Below, piece by piece: positions 13,025-22,051 of a DNA stretch of 27,163 nucleotides. The position numbers and the translations under genes are program-made. The stretch spans positions 1 to 27,163 of the forward strand of contig JAKOUL010000054.1 of the NCBI GenBank assembly GCA_029776735.1. The letters are read 5' to 3'. The stretch comes from Dictyoglomota bacterium. Lineage in GTDB: Bacteria; Dictyoglomota; Dictyoglomia; Dictyoglomales; Dictyoglomaceae. A model generated the notes under the pieces. The model saw only the letters and a program-made list of their open reading frames with translations. It did not search any database and was not told the origin of the DNA. Numbering within the stretch: position 1 is the first letter of the stretch; every line of letters begins with the position of its first letter.

Positions 13025-14457
13025 AATTTTGATAAAAGCTCTTCTAAAGTTGGTAAATTATTTCTTCGCTTTTTCCATTCCTCTTTTGAACTTTTTAAAG
13101 AAGAGAGTTTAATTTCCAAAACTTTTAAATTAATCTCAGGATGTGGACTTCCAAAGGTTTTCTTAGCATTTATGCTTTTTTCAGGAGATAATAGATCAAA
13201 AACATCCTCTTCAAAAAGAGGAGAAAATGTTTTCCATTCATCAATCTTTAATTCATTGAAATTTCTCTTTTTCTCTTCACAATATCTCACTAAGTCTCCG
13301 ATTATCTTATGAGCTTCCCTAAAGGGAACTCCCTTTAGGACTAAATATTCTGCAAGATCTGTAGCAAGAAGAAAGGAATCTTCCGCGTATTTTTTTAAGT
13401 TTTCTTTATGAAACTTAATCTTAGGAAGAAATCCACTCCAGACTTTAAAAGCTAATTTTAATTCATCTACAGCAGAAAATACCAATGGTTTATCTTCTTG
13501 AAGATCTTTATTATAACTTAAAGGTAAAGCCTTTAATGTAATAAAAAGATCCATTAGATTCCCTAATATTCTTCCTGCCTTTCCACGGGTAAGTTCAGCT
13601 ACATCAGGATTCCTTTTATGAGGCATCATACTGCTTCCTGTAGAATAATCCTCTGGCAGTATCAAAAATGAGAATTCTTGAGATGACCAAATAATAATCT
13701 CTTCTGCAAGCCGAGAAAGATGAAGATATGTCAAGGAAGCAAAGAATAGAAACTCTAACGCAAAATCTCTATCGGAAACAGCATCCATACTATTTTGGGA
13801 TATCTTTGAAAACTTTAAAAGTTTTGCAGTATATTCTCTATCAAGGGGAATACTACTTCCTGCTAATGCACCAGATCCAAGAGGCATCACATCTAATCTT
13901 TTATATAAATCTCCAAGTCTTTCTAAATCCCTTTCAAACATAGAATCATAAGCAAGAAAATAATGTCCAAGGGTAACTGGCTGAGCATGTTGAAGATGCG
14001 TAAATCCTGGCATCACTGTATCTATATGTTCTTTTGCAAGATTAAAAAGTATAGATCTAAATTCTATAAGAAAGTTTGAAATTTCACAAACCTCTTCACG
14101 AAGGTAGAGCCTAAAATCTACTGCTACCTGATCATTCCTACTTCTTCCCGTATGAATCTTCTTTGCTGCATCACCTATTTTTTGGGTTAACCTCTCTTCT
14201 ATAAAGGTATGAATATCTTCTGCATCACTTATAAAATTAGGATCAGCTAAAATTGAAGAATTAAGATCTAATATGGCATCTCTAAGAATTCGCATTTCAT
14301 TAGAATTAAACATATCTATTTTTTTTAGAGTAAGAAGATGGGCACAAGTTCCAATAAGATCAGCCTTCCAAAGTCTTTTATCAAAACTTAGAGAAAAAGT
14401 AAAATCTTCTACATCTTTATTTAGAGATTTTGTCCAACGACTTTGCCAGAGAGCCAT
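13021..14457 (-). CDS. argH: Argininosuccinate lyase
   Basis: This is a 478-residue enzyme that cleaves argininosuccinate to arginine and fumarate, the last arginine step. HTGRSRND (102-109), THLQHAQPVT (153-162) and the fumarase/ASL signature GSSMMPHKRNPD (274-285, catalytic Ser in this loop) are all present. The ATG at 14457 has AGGAGG a few bases upstream and places LWQSRW where the family normally has LWGGRF, so the start is right but the N-terminal motif is altered. The first 37 bases overlap the end of carB in another frame. It is the last gene of the arginine operon. Its stop codon overlaps that of the converging nrpR-type gene and no terminator is visible between them. Confidence 0.96.
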   Translation of the reverse strand: MALWQSRWTKSLNKDVEDFTFSLSFDKRLWKADLIGTCAHLLTLKKIDMFNSNEMRILRDAILDLNSSILADPNFISDAEDIHTFIEERLTQKIGDAAKKIHTGRSRNDQVAVDFRLYLREEVCEISNFLIEFRSILFNLAKEHIDTVMPGFTHLQHAQPVTLGHYFLAYDSMFERDLERLGDLYKRLDVMPLGSGALAGSSIPLDREYTAKLLKFSKISQNSMDAVSDRDFALEFLFFASLTYLHLSRLAEEIIIWSSQEFSFLILPEDYSTGSSMMPHKRNPDVAELTRGKAGRILGNLMDLFITLKALPLSYNKDLQEDKPLVFSAVDELKLAFKVWSGFLPKIKFHKENLKKYAEDSFLLATDLAEYLVLKGVPFREAHKIIGDLVRYCEEKKRNFNELKIDEWKTFSPLFEEDVFDLLSPEKSINAKKTFGSPHPEINLKVLEIKLSSLKSSKEEWKKRRNNLPTLEELLSKF

Positions 14458-17400
14458 TTTCCCTCCTTATAAAATTCTTGAATAGCCCTATAATCAATAT
14501 CACCATTAATCTCGGAGAGCATTTTAATTATGGCATTACACATATCTTCAGCTACAATACAGGGAATCCCCACATCAAAACAAGCTCTTCTCCATAATTT
14601 ATCCTTTCCACCAATAGCTACTACAAGGTCAAAATTATAGGAGGTAAGAGTTGTAAGTTCATCTCCTTTAGGATCTATTTTAATAAATCCATCTCTTTCT
14701 TCCAAAGAATACAACTTATATCCCTTTTTTATCAGAACGTCCCATAAAGCATCAAAATATGTGGTAACAAAAACTCTTCCACCATTTATAGGCACTTTTA
14801 TTCCACTGGCAAGTAATGCTTTGTAAAGAGCTTTAGACCATTCATAATCTATTCCCATAACTTCACCTGTAGATCTCATCTCAGGACCAAGTTCTATTTC
14901 AGCTCCTTTTATTTTTGTAAAAGAAAACACAGGAGCTTTTATAGCATAGTAATCAGGAGATGGATGAAGTCCTGGTTTAAGATTAAGATCTTTTAAGGAG
15001 TAGCCCAAAGCTATCTTAGTAGCAAATCTTACAAGAGGAAGTCTTAAAACTTTACTTAGGTAAGGAACTGTCCTTGATGCACGAGGATTTGCTTCTAACA
15101 CATATACCTTCTCATCTTTTTTTGAGACTACATATTGGATATTTAAAAGTCCTTTCACTTCAAGTCCTAAAGCAATCTTAGTAGAGTAATCTACAATAGT
15201 ATCTACTACCTTCTTAGATAAAGAATAGGAAGGAAATACTGTAGTACTATCTCCAGAATGTACTCCTGCTCTCTCAATATGTTCCATAACTCCAGGAATA
15301 AATACCTCTTTTCCGTCACAAAGAAGATCTACCTCTGTTTCTTTACCTAAAATAAATTGATCCATCCAAAGGGGTAAGATTATATCCCTTCTTTTAAAAT
15401 AACTCTCCAGATCCTCCATATTTGCTACTATAATCATGGCTCTCCCACCAAGGACATAAGACGGTCTTAAAAGCACTGGAAAACCTATTTCATTTATTAC
15501 CTCCCTCGCTTCCTCAAGATTTCTTATATAATATCCCTTAGGTCTTGGAATATTGAGCCCTCTTAAAAACCTATCAAATTTTTCTCTATCTTCTGCAAGA
15601 TCAATACTTTTCTGAGAGGTACCAAGAAGATAAAATCCTCTCCGAATCAAATTCTTTAAAAGATTTATAGCAGTTTGACCACCAAACTGGGCTATAAATC
15701 CCAGAGGTTCTTCTTGTTCCATAATATTGGTAACATCTTCTGCAGTTAAAGGCTCAAAGTATAACCTATCAGACATATCAAAGTCTGTACTTAAGGTCTC
15801 AGGATTGTTATTTATCATAACAGATACAAGTCCTTCTTCTTTTATTGCTTGTACTGCATGTACAGTACAATAATCAAATTCAATCCCTTGTCCTATTCTT
15901 ATAGGTCCACTTCCAATAACTACTACAGACCTTTGAGGATTTTTTTGAGCTTCATTTTCTTCTTCATAAGTGGAGTAATAATATGGACTTTGAGCTGAAA
16001 ATTCTGCAGCACAGGTATCTACAATTTTATAAACAGGAAAAATTTTGTGTAATCTTCTAAATCTAAAAATTTCGTCTTTTGTAGCATTTAAAAAACATGA
16101 AAGATCATAATCTCCAAGTCCAATCTTCTTAAGTCTTCTTAATTCTTGAGGTGTTATTTCAGAGAGAGACTTACCATTATATTCTTCGGAAAGTTTAATG
16201 AGGTTATAAATCTTTGTAAGGAAGAATTTATCAATCTTTGTAAGTTCGTAAGCTTCATCAATATCCAAACCTCTTCTAAATCCCTCAGCAAGGAGGAAGA
16301 GTCTCCTATCATCTGCTTCTTTCAAATACTTTCTTATTTCTTCATCAGTGAAATAAGAAAATCTATGATCAAAAAGACCTGACTCAACCTCCAAAGACCT
16401 TAATGCCTTTGAGAGAGCCTCTTCAAAAGTTCTTCCTAATGCCATTACCTCTCCCGTAGCCTGCATCTGTGTTCCAAGCTTTCTTTCTTTTACCTTAAAT
16501 TTTTCAAAAGCCCATTTTGGAATCTTGACCACTACATAATCTAAAGCAGGCTCAAAAGCAGCATAAGTCTCCTTTGTAACAGGGTTTCTTATCTCATCAA
16601 GAGTCCTTCCTAAGGCAATCTTAGCAGTAAGCCTTGCAATAGGAAATCCAGTGGCTTTTGATGCTAAAGCACTGGACCTACTCACTCTTGGGTTTACCTC
16701 TATTACATAATACTCTCTACTATTAGGATTTAGTGCAAACTGAATATTACATCCACCTTCAATTTTAAGAGCTGAGATAATTTTTAAAGATGCAGTTCTT
16801 AACATCTGATATTCTATATCATTTAAAGTTTGTGTGGGAGCTACAACTATACTATCACCAGTATGAATCCCCATAGGATCCACGTTTTCCATACCACATA
16901 TGGTTATTACATTTCCCTTTCTATCTCTCATCACCTCAAATTCTATCTCTTTCCATCCCACAACACTTTTTTCAAGTAAAACTTGACTCACAGGACTTAA
17001 CTTTAGACCTCTAAGTAGAGCTTTTTCAAACTCATCTTCTGTCTCTACTATACCGCCACCTGTTCCTCCCAAGGTATAGGCAGGTCTTATAACCAAAGGA
17101 AATCCCATCTCCTTACCAGCTTCTCTACCTTCATCTATGGATCTTACTACTACACTTGAAAGTACAGGTTCTCCAATCTCTTCCATTCTTTTTCTAAATA
17201 GCTCTCTATCTTCTGCCATACTTATGGATTCCAGAGATGCTCCCAAAAGAGGAATATCAAATTTATCTAAAACTCCTGAAGCAGCAACTTCCATAGCAAG
17301 ATTTAAGCCTGTCTGCCCTCCAAGAGTAGCAATAATCCCGTCAGGTCTTTCTTTTTCAAGAATCCTACTTATACTCTCCACAGTGATGGGTTCTATATAA

Positions 17401-17585
17401 ATCCTATCAGCCATCTCCCAGTCAGTCATAATAGTAGCAGGGTTGGAATTGACAAGGACTACTTCCACACCTTCTTCTCTTAAAGCTTTGCAGGCTTGAG
17501 TTCCTGAATAATCAAACTCTGCTGCTTGTCCTATTACAATAGGACCTGAACCTATGACCAAAATTTTCTTATACTTTTTCTCCAA
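14421..17585 (-). CDS. carB: Carbamoyl-phosphate synthase large subunit
   Basis: This is a 1054-residue synthetase with the full duplicated layout. The first half opens with GSGPIVIGQAAEFDYSG (12-28) and holds ATP-grasp site 1 for bicarbonate and carbamate chemistry. A helical oligomerisation region occupies about 400-550. The second half opens with GSGPIRIGQGIEFDYC (558-573) and holds ATP-grasp site 2. A C-terminal MGS-like allosteric domain fills the last 120 or so residues. With CarA it makes carbamoyl phosphate for argF and pyrimidines. It is slightly shorter than E. coli CarB (1073), and the allosteric domain looks divergent, so ornithine/UMP control may differ. The start is TTG at 17585, with AGGTGG six bases upstream, 14 bases after the carA stop. 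Confidence 0.96.
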   Translation of the reverse strand: MEKKYKKILVIGSGPIVIGQAAEFDYSGTQACKALREEGVEVVLVNSNPATIMTDWEMADRIYIEPITVESISRILEKERPDGIIATLGGQTGLNLAMEVAASGVLDKFDIPLLGASLESISMAEDRELFRKRMEEIGEPVLSSVVVRSIDEGREAGKEMGFPLVIRPAYTLGGTGGGIVETEDEFEKALLRGLKLSPVSQVLLEKSVVGWKEIEFEVMRDRKGNVITICGMENVDPMGIHTGDSIVVAPTQTLNDIEYQMLRTASLKIISALKIEGGCNIQFALNPNSREYYVIEVNPRVSRSSALASKATGFPIARLTAKIALGRTLDEIRNPVTKETYAAFEPALDYVVVKIPKWAFEKFKVKERKLGTQMQATGEVMALGRTFEEALSKALRSLEVESGLFDHRFSYFTDEEIRKYLKEADDRRLFLLAEGFRRGLDIDEAYELTKIDKFFLTKIYNLIKLSEEYNGKSLSEITPQELRRLKKIGLGDYDLSCFLNATKDEIFRFRRLHKIFPVYKIVDTCAAEFSAQSPYYYSTYEEENEAQKNPQRSVVVIGSGPIRIGQGIEFDYCTVHAVQAIKEEGLVSVMINNNPETLSTDFDMSDRLYFEPLTAEDVTNIMEQEEPLGFIAQFGGQTAINLLKNLIRRGFYLLGTSQKSIDLAEDREKFDRFLRGLNIPRPKGYYIRNLEEAREVINEIGFPVLLRPSYVLGGRAMIIVANMEDLESYFKRRDIILPLWMDQFILGKETEVDLLCDGKEVFIPGVMEHIERAGVHSGDSTTVFPSYSLSKKVVDTIVDYSTKIALGLEVKGLLNIQYVVSKKDEKVYVLEANPRASRTVPYLSKVLRLPLVRFATKIALGYSLKDLNLKPGLHPSPDYYAIKAPVFSFTKIKGAEIELGPEMRSTGEVMGIDYEWSKALYKALLASGIKVPINGGRVFVTTYFDALWDVLIKKGYKLYSLEERDGFIKIDPKGDELTTLTSYNFDLVVAIGGKDKLWRRACFDVGIPCIVAEDMCNAIIKMLSEINGDIDYRAIQEFYKEGKWLSGKVVGQNL

Positions 17586-17599
17586 GAATGACCACCTCT

Positions 17600-18676
17600 C
17601 TATACAATAAGTCTGTAAAACTCATCAAATAAGTATCTTGTATCCAATGGACCAGGCGATGCCTCAGGATGAAACTGTACTGCTATAATTGGTAGAGAAT
17701 CATGTTTTATACCTTCTACAGTATTATCATTTAGGTTATAGTAATTTACCTCAAAGCCAGAAGGTAAGGTGCTATCATTTATGGCATAGCTATGGTTTTG
17801 AGAAGTAATAAATACCCTTCCTGAATCTGTATTGTAAACAGGATGGTTTGCACCACGATGTCCAAATTTTAATTTATATGTCCTTCCTCCTACACTTAAG
17901 GCTAAAAGTAGAACCCCAAGACAAATACCTAATATAGGTTTCTCCATTTTTAAAATGCTTCTTATTGTTTCTTGCACATAAGGAACATTAGCAGGATCTC
18001 CAGGTCCATTGGAGAGCACTATTCCGTGAGGTTTGTAATTTTTTATATCTTCAAATGAGGTCCAAGCAGGAAAAACTTTTATTCTAAAATTATATTTTAA
18101 AAGCTCCCTTATAATTCCTCTTTTCACACCAAAATCAAGAAGGGCTATTCTTTTTTCCCCATCAGGATTTATTTCATAAGGCACAGTGGTAGTTATCCTC
18201 CTTACTAAGTCCAAATAATTGAAATCATAGTTTGCAAGTTTTTTCACAAGGACAAAGGGATCTTTTTCTTCTGTAGAGATTATAGCCTTCATAGTACCAA
18301 ATTTCCTTATCTCTCGCACAATAGCTCTGGTATCTACATTATGAATTCCTACAATTTTATTCTTGATTAAAAATTCAGAAAGGGTAAACTCACTATCCCA
18401 ATGAAATTTATAGTCATTAAACTCTCTTGCTACAACTCCTGCACTATAAATTTTATTGCTTTCCAAGCGTTCCATATCTATCCCATAATTTCCTACTAAA
18501 GGATAAGAAAAGACAATAATTTGATTGGTATATGATGGATCTGTCAGCTCCTGTGGGTATCCAATCATACTGGTATTAAAGACAATCTCTCCTACTTTCT
18601 CCCCCTCATATCCAAAACTTTCACCTATATATGTATGTCCTGTTTCTAAGACAAGAGTAGCCTCTTTATTCTGCAT
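17600..18676 (-). CDS. carA: Carbamoyl-phosphate synthase small (glutaminase) subunit
   Basis: This is a 358-residue class I glutamine amidotransferase that feeds ammonia to CarB. The N-terminal CPSase domain and the C-terminal glutaminase are both complete. The nucleophile is Cys252 (GICLG), and His336 and Glu338 lie in QFHPEASPGP. The residues after the nucleophile read CLGVLLLAL, where the family has CLGHQLLAL; the usually invariant Gln of CxGxQ is thus Leu. The downstream QNHSYA also has Ser where Gly is common. The frame permits GTG at 18685, but AGGAG (18689-18685) overlaps that codon and lies 8 bases before the ATG at 18676, which is therefore the start. The gene overlaps the end of argD by 11 bases. 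Confidence 0.94.
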   Translation of the reverse strand: MQNKEATLVLETGHTYIGESFGYEGEKVGEIVFNTSMIGYPQELTDPSYTNQIIVFSYPLVGNYGIDMERLESNKIYSAGVVAREFNDYKFHWDSEFTLSEFLIKNKIVGIHNVDTRAIVREIRKFGTMKAIISTEEKDPFVLVKKLANYDFNYLDLVRRITTTVPYEINPDGEKRIALLDFGVKRGIIRELLKYNFRIKVFPAWTSFEDIKNYKPHGIVLSNGPGDPANVPYVQETIRSILKMEKPILGICLGVLLLALSVGGRTYKLKFGHRGANHPVYNTDSGRVFITSQNHSYAINDSTLPSGFEVNYYNLNDNTVEGIKHDSLPIIAVQFHPEASPGPLDTRYLFDEFYRLIV

Positions 18677-19835
18677 AAGATTCACTCCTCTTTAAAAGAA
18701 CTTCTTCAATCTTTTTAATCCCTAAATCTAATTCTTCTTTTGTTATAATTAATGGAGGAAGAAGTCTTAATACATAGTCTCCTGCAGAAAGCACTAAAAC
18801 TCCATTTTCAATTAATTCTTCTATTACTTCTCTTACTTTTATTTTTAATTCTATACCCCACATTAATCCTCTTCCTCTAATCTCTTTTATAATAGGGATC
18901 TCAGTTTTTAATTCATTAAGCTTTTCTTCTAAATAAATTCCTTTTTCTTTAACTCCATTAAGAAATTCTTCTCTCCCAATTAAATCAATTACTGCCATAC
19001 CTGCTGCACATGCTACTAAATTTCCTCCCATTGTAGTGCCATGAGCACCAGGACCCATAGTACCGGCAATCTCCTTAGTAGTACAGACAGCACCTAAGGG
19101 TAATCCTCCTCCTAATGCTTTTGCAAGAAGAATCATATCTGCATAAATTCCATAGTATTCTTCTGCAAGGAAATATCCTGTCCTTCCTATACCAGTTTGT
19201 ATCTCATCAAGAATAAGAAGTATTCCTTTTTCTTTTGTAATACTTCTTACCTCTTGTAAATAATCTTTATTTGCAGGATAAATCCCTCCCTCTCCTTGAA
19301 TAGGTTCCAAAATCACAGCACATGTTTCTTCATCAATAGCTTTTTCAAGAGAGGAAATATCATTAAAAGGCACATAGGTAAATCCAGGTACCAAAGGCTC
19401 AAAACCTTCTTGATACTTTCTCTGCCCTGTAGCAGAAAGAGAGCCATAAGTTCTACCATGGAAAGAGTTTTCCATGGTTACAAACTTCCATCTTTTGCCG
19501 TTAAAAAATTTCCTTGCAGTTTTTATAGAAGCTTCTACTGCTTCAGTACCACTATTAGTTAAAAAAAATGCCTCCCTTTTTGTAAGGGAGGCAAGTTTTT
19601 CAGTAATCTCTAATTGGGGTAGGTTATAAAATAGGTTTGAGACATGTGAAACCTTCTCTATCTGCGCTTTTACATTCCTAATAATATCTGGATGGGCATG
19701 CCCTAACGCATTAACTCCAATACCACTGGTAAGATCTAAATATTTATTACCATTATCATCAAAAAGCCAAACTCCTTCTCCTTTTACAAGGACAGGTTTA
19801 AATCTTTTATATACAGGGAAAAATCTATCTTCCAT
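18666..19835 (-). CDS. argD: Acetylornithine aminotransferase
   Basis: This is a 389-residue class III PLP aminotransferase that converts N-acetylglutamate semialdehyde to N-acetylornithine with glutamate as amino donor. NSGTEA (94-99) contacts the PLP phosphate, Asp210-Glu211 (LILDEIQTG) contacts the pyridine ring, and Lys239 (LLAKALGGG) forms the Schiff base. Length and motifs fit ArgD; related ornithine or succinylornithine aminotransferases are excluded mainly by context. The start ATG is 9 bases after the argJ stop, and its ribosome site GAGGTGAT overlaps that stop codon. Its own 3' end contains the carA ribosome site, so argJ, argD and carA are translationally linked. Confidence 0.95.
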   Translation of the reverse strand: MEDRFFPVYKRFKPVLVKGEGVWLFDDNGNKYLDLTSGIGVNALGHAHPDIIRNVKAQIEKVSHVSNLFYNLPQLEITEKLASLTKREAFFLTNSGTEAVEASIKTARKFFNGKRWKFVTMENSFHGRTYGSLSATGQRKYQEGFEPLVPGFTYVPFNDISSLEKAIDEETCAVILEPIQGEGGIYPANKDYLQEVRSITKEKGILLILDEIQTGIGRTGYFLAEEYYGIYADMILLAKALGGGLPLGAVCTTKEIAGTMGPGAHGTTMGGNLVACAAGMAVIDLIGREEFLNGVKEKGIYLEEKLNELKTEIPIIKEIRGRGLMWGIELKIKVREVIEELIENGVLVLSAGDYVLRLLPPLIITKEELDLGIKKIEEVLLKRSESYAE

Positions 19836-19844
19836 CTCATCACC

Positions 19845-21020
19845 TCATGTCCTATAATAGGCATTAATCTTCACATAATCTTCCGTTAGATCACACCCCC
19901 AGGAAACTGCCTTATATCTTCCTTCGTTTAATTTTACCCTTATCAAAATTTCCTCGCCTTTTAAATATTTTTTAACTTCCTGAGAATTATAACTTAAAGG
20001 TTCATTTTTTGCAAAAACTAAAAAATCTCCCAAATAAAGCTCTATCTTAGATAAATCCAAAGGATATTCTGTCTGTCCCATACTTGCTAAGATCCTTCCC
20101 CAATTATCATCTCCACCAGCGAAAGCAGCTTTCACTAAGTTAGAAGTTATTACAGATCTTGCCAACATCTTCGCCACCTTAAAACTTTTAGCTTTTTCTA
20201 CACTTACATTAATAAGTCTCTTAGCACCTTCCCCATCTTTTGCAATTTTCTTAGCAAGATCTTGAGAAACCATATTAAGTCCTTTTTGAAATAATCTTAG
20301 AGGAACATCTTCTTCAGATGTTGAAAATAAAAGCACTGTATCATTAGTACTGCTACAGCCATCTATACTGACTTGATTAAAAGAGATATCCACTGTCTTT
20401 TTCAAAGCTTTCATTAATTCCTCTCTTGGAAGTTTTGCATTAGTCCCAATAAATGTAAGCATTGTAGCCATATTAGGATGGATCATCCCTGAGCCTTTTG
20501 CCACTCCAGTAATAATTGCCCCTTCTCTTTTTACCGATGTAATCTTAGGAGAAGTATCAGTAGTCATAATAGCCTCTGCTACTTCTCTCCCAGTCCCTTT
20601 ATCTAAACGTTTAAAAGCCTCTTCAATTCCATAAGATATCTTCTCTTTTTCCAAATAAGCTCCAATCTTTCCTGTGGATGCTATAAATACCAATTCTTTT
20701 TCTATTCCCAAATGTTTTGCTACTTCTTTAGCCATAAATTCTGCATCTTTTAAGCCTCTCTCTCCTGTACATGCATTGGCTTGTCCACTATTTATAATCA
20801 CAGCTTGTATAAGTCCATATTTCTCAAGATACCTTTGGGAGATAATCACAGGTGCAGCCCTTACTGTATTTTTTGTGAACATAGCTACTGCAGATACAGG
20901 CTTTTCAAAAACAATAAGAGCAAGATCTAATTTATTATCCTCTTTTAGCCCACAAGAGACCCCTGCTGCTTTTACTCCTTTTAAATCTGTCAATGTATAT
21001 TCACTAAAATTCCAATCCAT
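19845..21020 (-). CDS. argJ: Glutamate N-acetyltransferase / amino-acid acetyltransferase (ArgJ)
   Basis: This is a 391-residue ArgJ that moves the acetyl group from N-acetylornithine to glutamate, making the pathway cyclic. If bifunctional it also acetylates glutamate from acetyl-CoA. The self-cleavage site is visible in HPNMATMLTF, between Ala185 and Thr186; Thr186 becomes the beta-chain N-terminal nucleophile. NSGQANACTG (77-86) and the oxyanion pair STG (115-117) are conserved; Gln80 replaces the more usual Asn. Whether it is mono- or bifunctional cannot be read safely, but no argA or argE is seen in the operon. The ATG has only AAGGAAGG as a ribosome site, 20 bases after the argC stop. 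Confidence 0.95.
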   Translation of the reverse strand: MDWNFSEYTLTDLKGVKAAGVSCGLKEDNKLDLALIVFEKPVSAVAMFTKNTVRAAPVIISQRYLEKYGLIQAVIINSGQANACTGERGLKDAEFMAKEVAKHLGIEKELVFIASTGKIGAYLEKEKISYGIEEAFKRLDKGTGREVAEAIMTTDTSPKITSVKREGAIITGVAKGSGMIHPNMATMLTFIGTNAKLPREELMKALKKTVDISFNQVSIDGCSSTNDTVLLFSTSEEDVPLRLFQKGLNMVSQDLAKKIAKDGEGAKRLINVSVEKAKSFKVAKMLARSVITSNLVKAAFAGGDDNWGRILASMGQTEYPLDLSKIELYLGDFLVFAKNEPLSYNSQEVKKYLKGEEILIRVKLNEGRYKAVSWGCDLTEDYVKINAYYRT

Positions 21021-21040
21021 CTCTTAAAACCTTCCTTTAT

Positions 21041-22051
21041 TTATGGATATAGTGGTAAAAAGTCAATACCTTCCTCTTCAGAAAAGCCAAAAATAAGATT
21101 CATATTTTGAACTGCTTGCCCTGCAGCACCTTTTATAAGGTTATCAATAGCCACAAAAACCACTGCATTTCCTGTATTCTTATCAACTTGAGCACTGATC
21201 ACAACAAAATTACTACCTCTTACTTTTTTTATCTCCGGAGAACATCCAGGAGGAAGAATTTTTATAAAATATTCTCCTTTATATGCCTCTTTATAAAGCT
21301 CAAAAAGATCTTCAGAGGAGATACTATCTCTTAATGGAGCATAAATAGAAGCAAAAATCCCTCTAAATGTTGGAAGAAGTTGAGGAATAAATAAGACCCT
21401 CAGATATCCAATCTCTTTCAAAATCTGCTCTATCTCAGGTTGATGTCTATGATTTAGTATAGAATAAGCCTGAAAATTCTCTGCTATATTTCCATATATA
21501 TTTTTATCCGAGGCTCTCCTACCCGAGCCAGAGATTCCTGATTTTGCATCTATAATGGCTGATCCTAAAATCAAGTTATTTTTTACTAAAGGATATAAGC
21601 CAAGAATAGAGGCAGTAGGATAACATCCTGGATTTGCTATAAATTTATTTTTTTTAATCCTTTCTCTAAATACTTCTGGAAGTCCATATTCTGTCTTTCC
21701 AACAAGCTCTGGAATTGGATGCTTTATCCCATAAACTTTCTCATAAACATCTGGATTTTGAAATCTAAAATCTGCACTAAGATCAATAAAAGCTTTAGGA
21801 ATCTTCGCCTCAGATAAAAATTTTGCAGTCTCTCCATTTTCAAGAGCAAAAAAGAATATATCAATCTCTTCCACAAAATCTTTATAAGCATCCCTTGAAA
21901 ATATATTAATCTTTTTATCATCAAAAATATCTACACTTTTTAAATGGTCACTAAAAAGATATAATTTCTGCACCTTAGGATGCTTTACAAGAATTCTTGT
22001 CAATTCTTGCCCTGTATATCCAGATGCTCCCATAATCCCCACATTGATCAT
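21041..22051 (-). CDS. argC: N-acetyl-gamma-glutamyl-phosphate reductase
   Basis: This is a 336-residue NADPH-dependent reductase that makes N-acetylglutamate semialdehyde. The Rossmann motif [10 protein letters not shown] is at 8-17, the catalytic Cys143 is in NPGCYPTAS (140-148), and the catalytic His is in the HRHQPEI segment (201-207). Its ATG overlaps the argG stop as ATGA, a 4-base overlap typical of coupled translation; the upstream AGAAGGG is a weak ribosome site that fits this. The next enzyme upstream in the pathway, N-acetylglutamate kinase ArgB, is not encoded beside it, unlike in many arginine operons. Confidence 0.96.
   Translation of the reverse strand: MINVGIMGASGYTGQELTRILVKHPKVQKLYLFSDHLKSVDIFDDKKINIFSRDAYKDFVEEIDIFFFALENGETAKFLSEAKIPKAFIDLSADFRFQNPDVYEKVYGIKHPIPELVGKTEYGLPEVFRERIKKNKFIANPGCYPTASILGLYPLVKNNLILGSAIIDAKSGISGSGRRASDKNIYGNIAENFQAYSILNHRHQPEIEQILKEIGYLRVLFIPQLLPTFRGIFASIYAPLRDSISSEDLFELYKEAYKGEYFIKILPPGCSPEIKKVRGSNFVVISAQVDKNTGNAVVFVAIDNLIKGAAGQAVQNMNLIFGFSEEEGIDFLPLYP

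Noticed and set aside
14273..14485. Plus-strand frame across the carB/argH junction
   Set aside because: It is antisense to two well-conserved enzymes and has no ribosome site or promoter.
18677..18685. GTG start for carA three codons upstream
   Set aside because: The ribosome site overlaps this GTG and is correctly spaced for the ATG at 18676.
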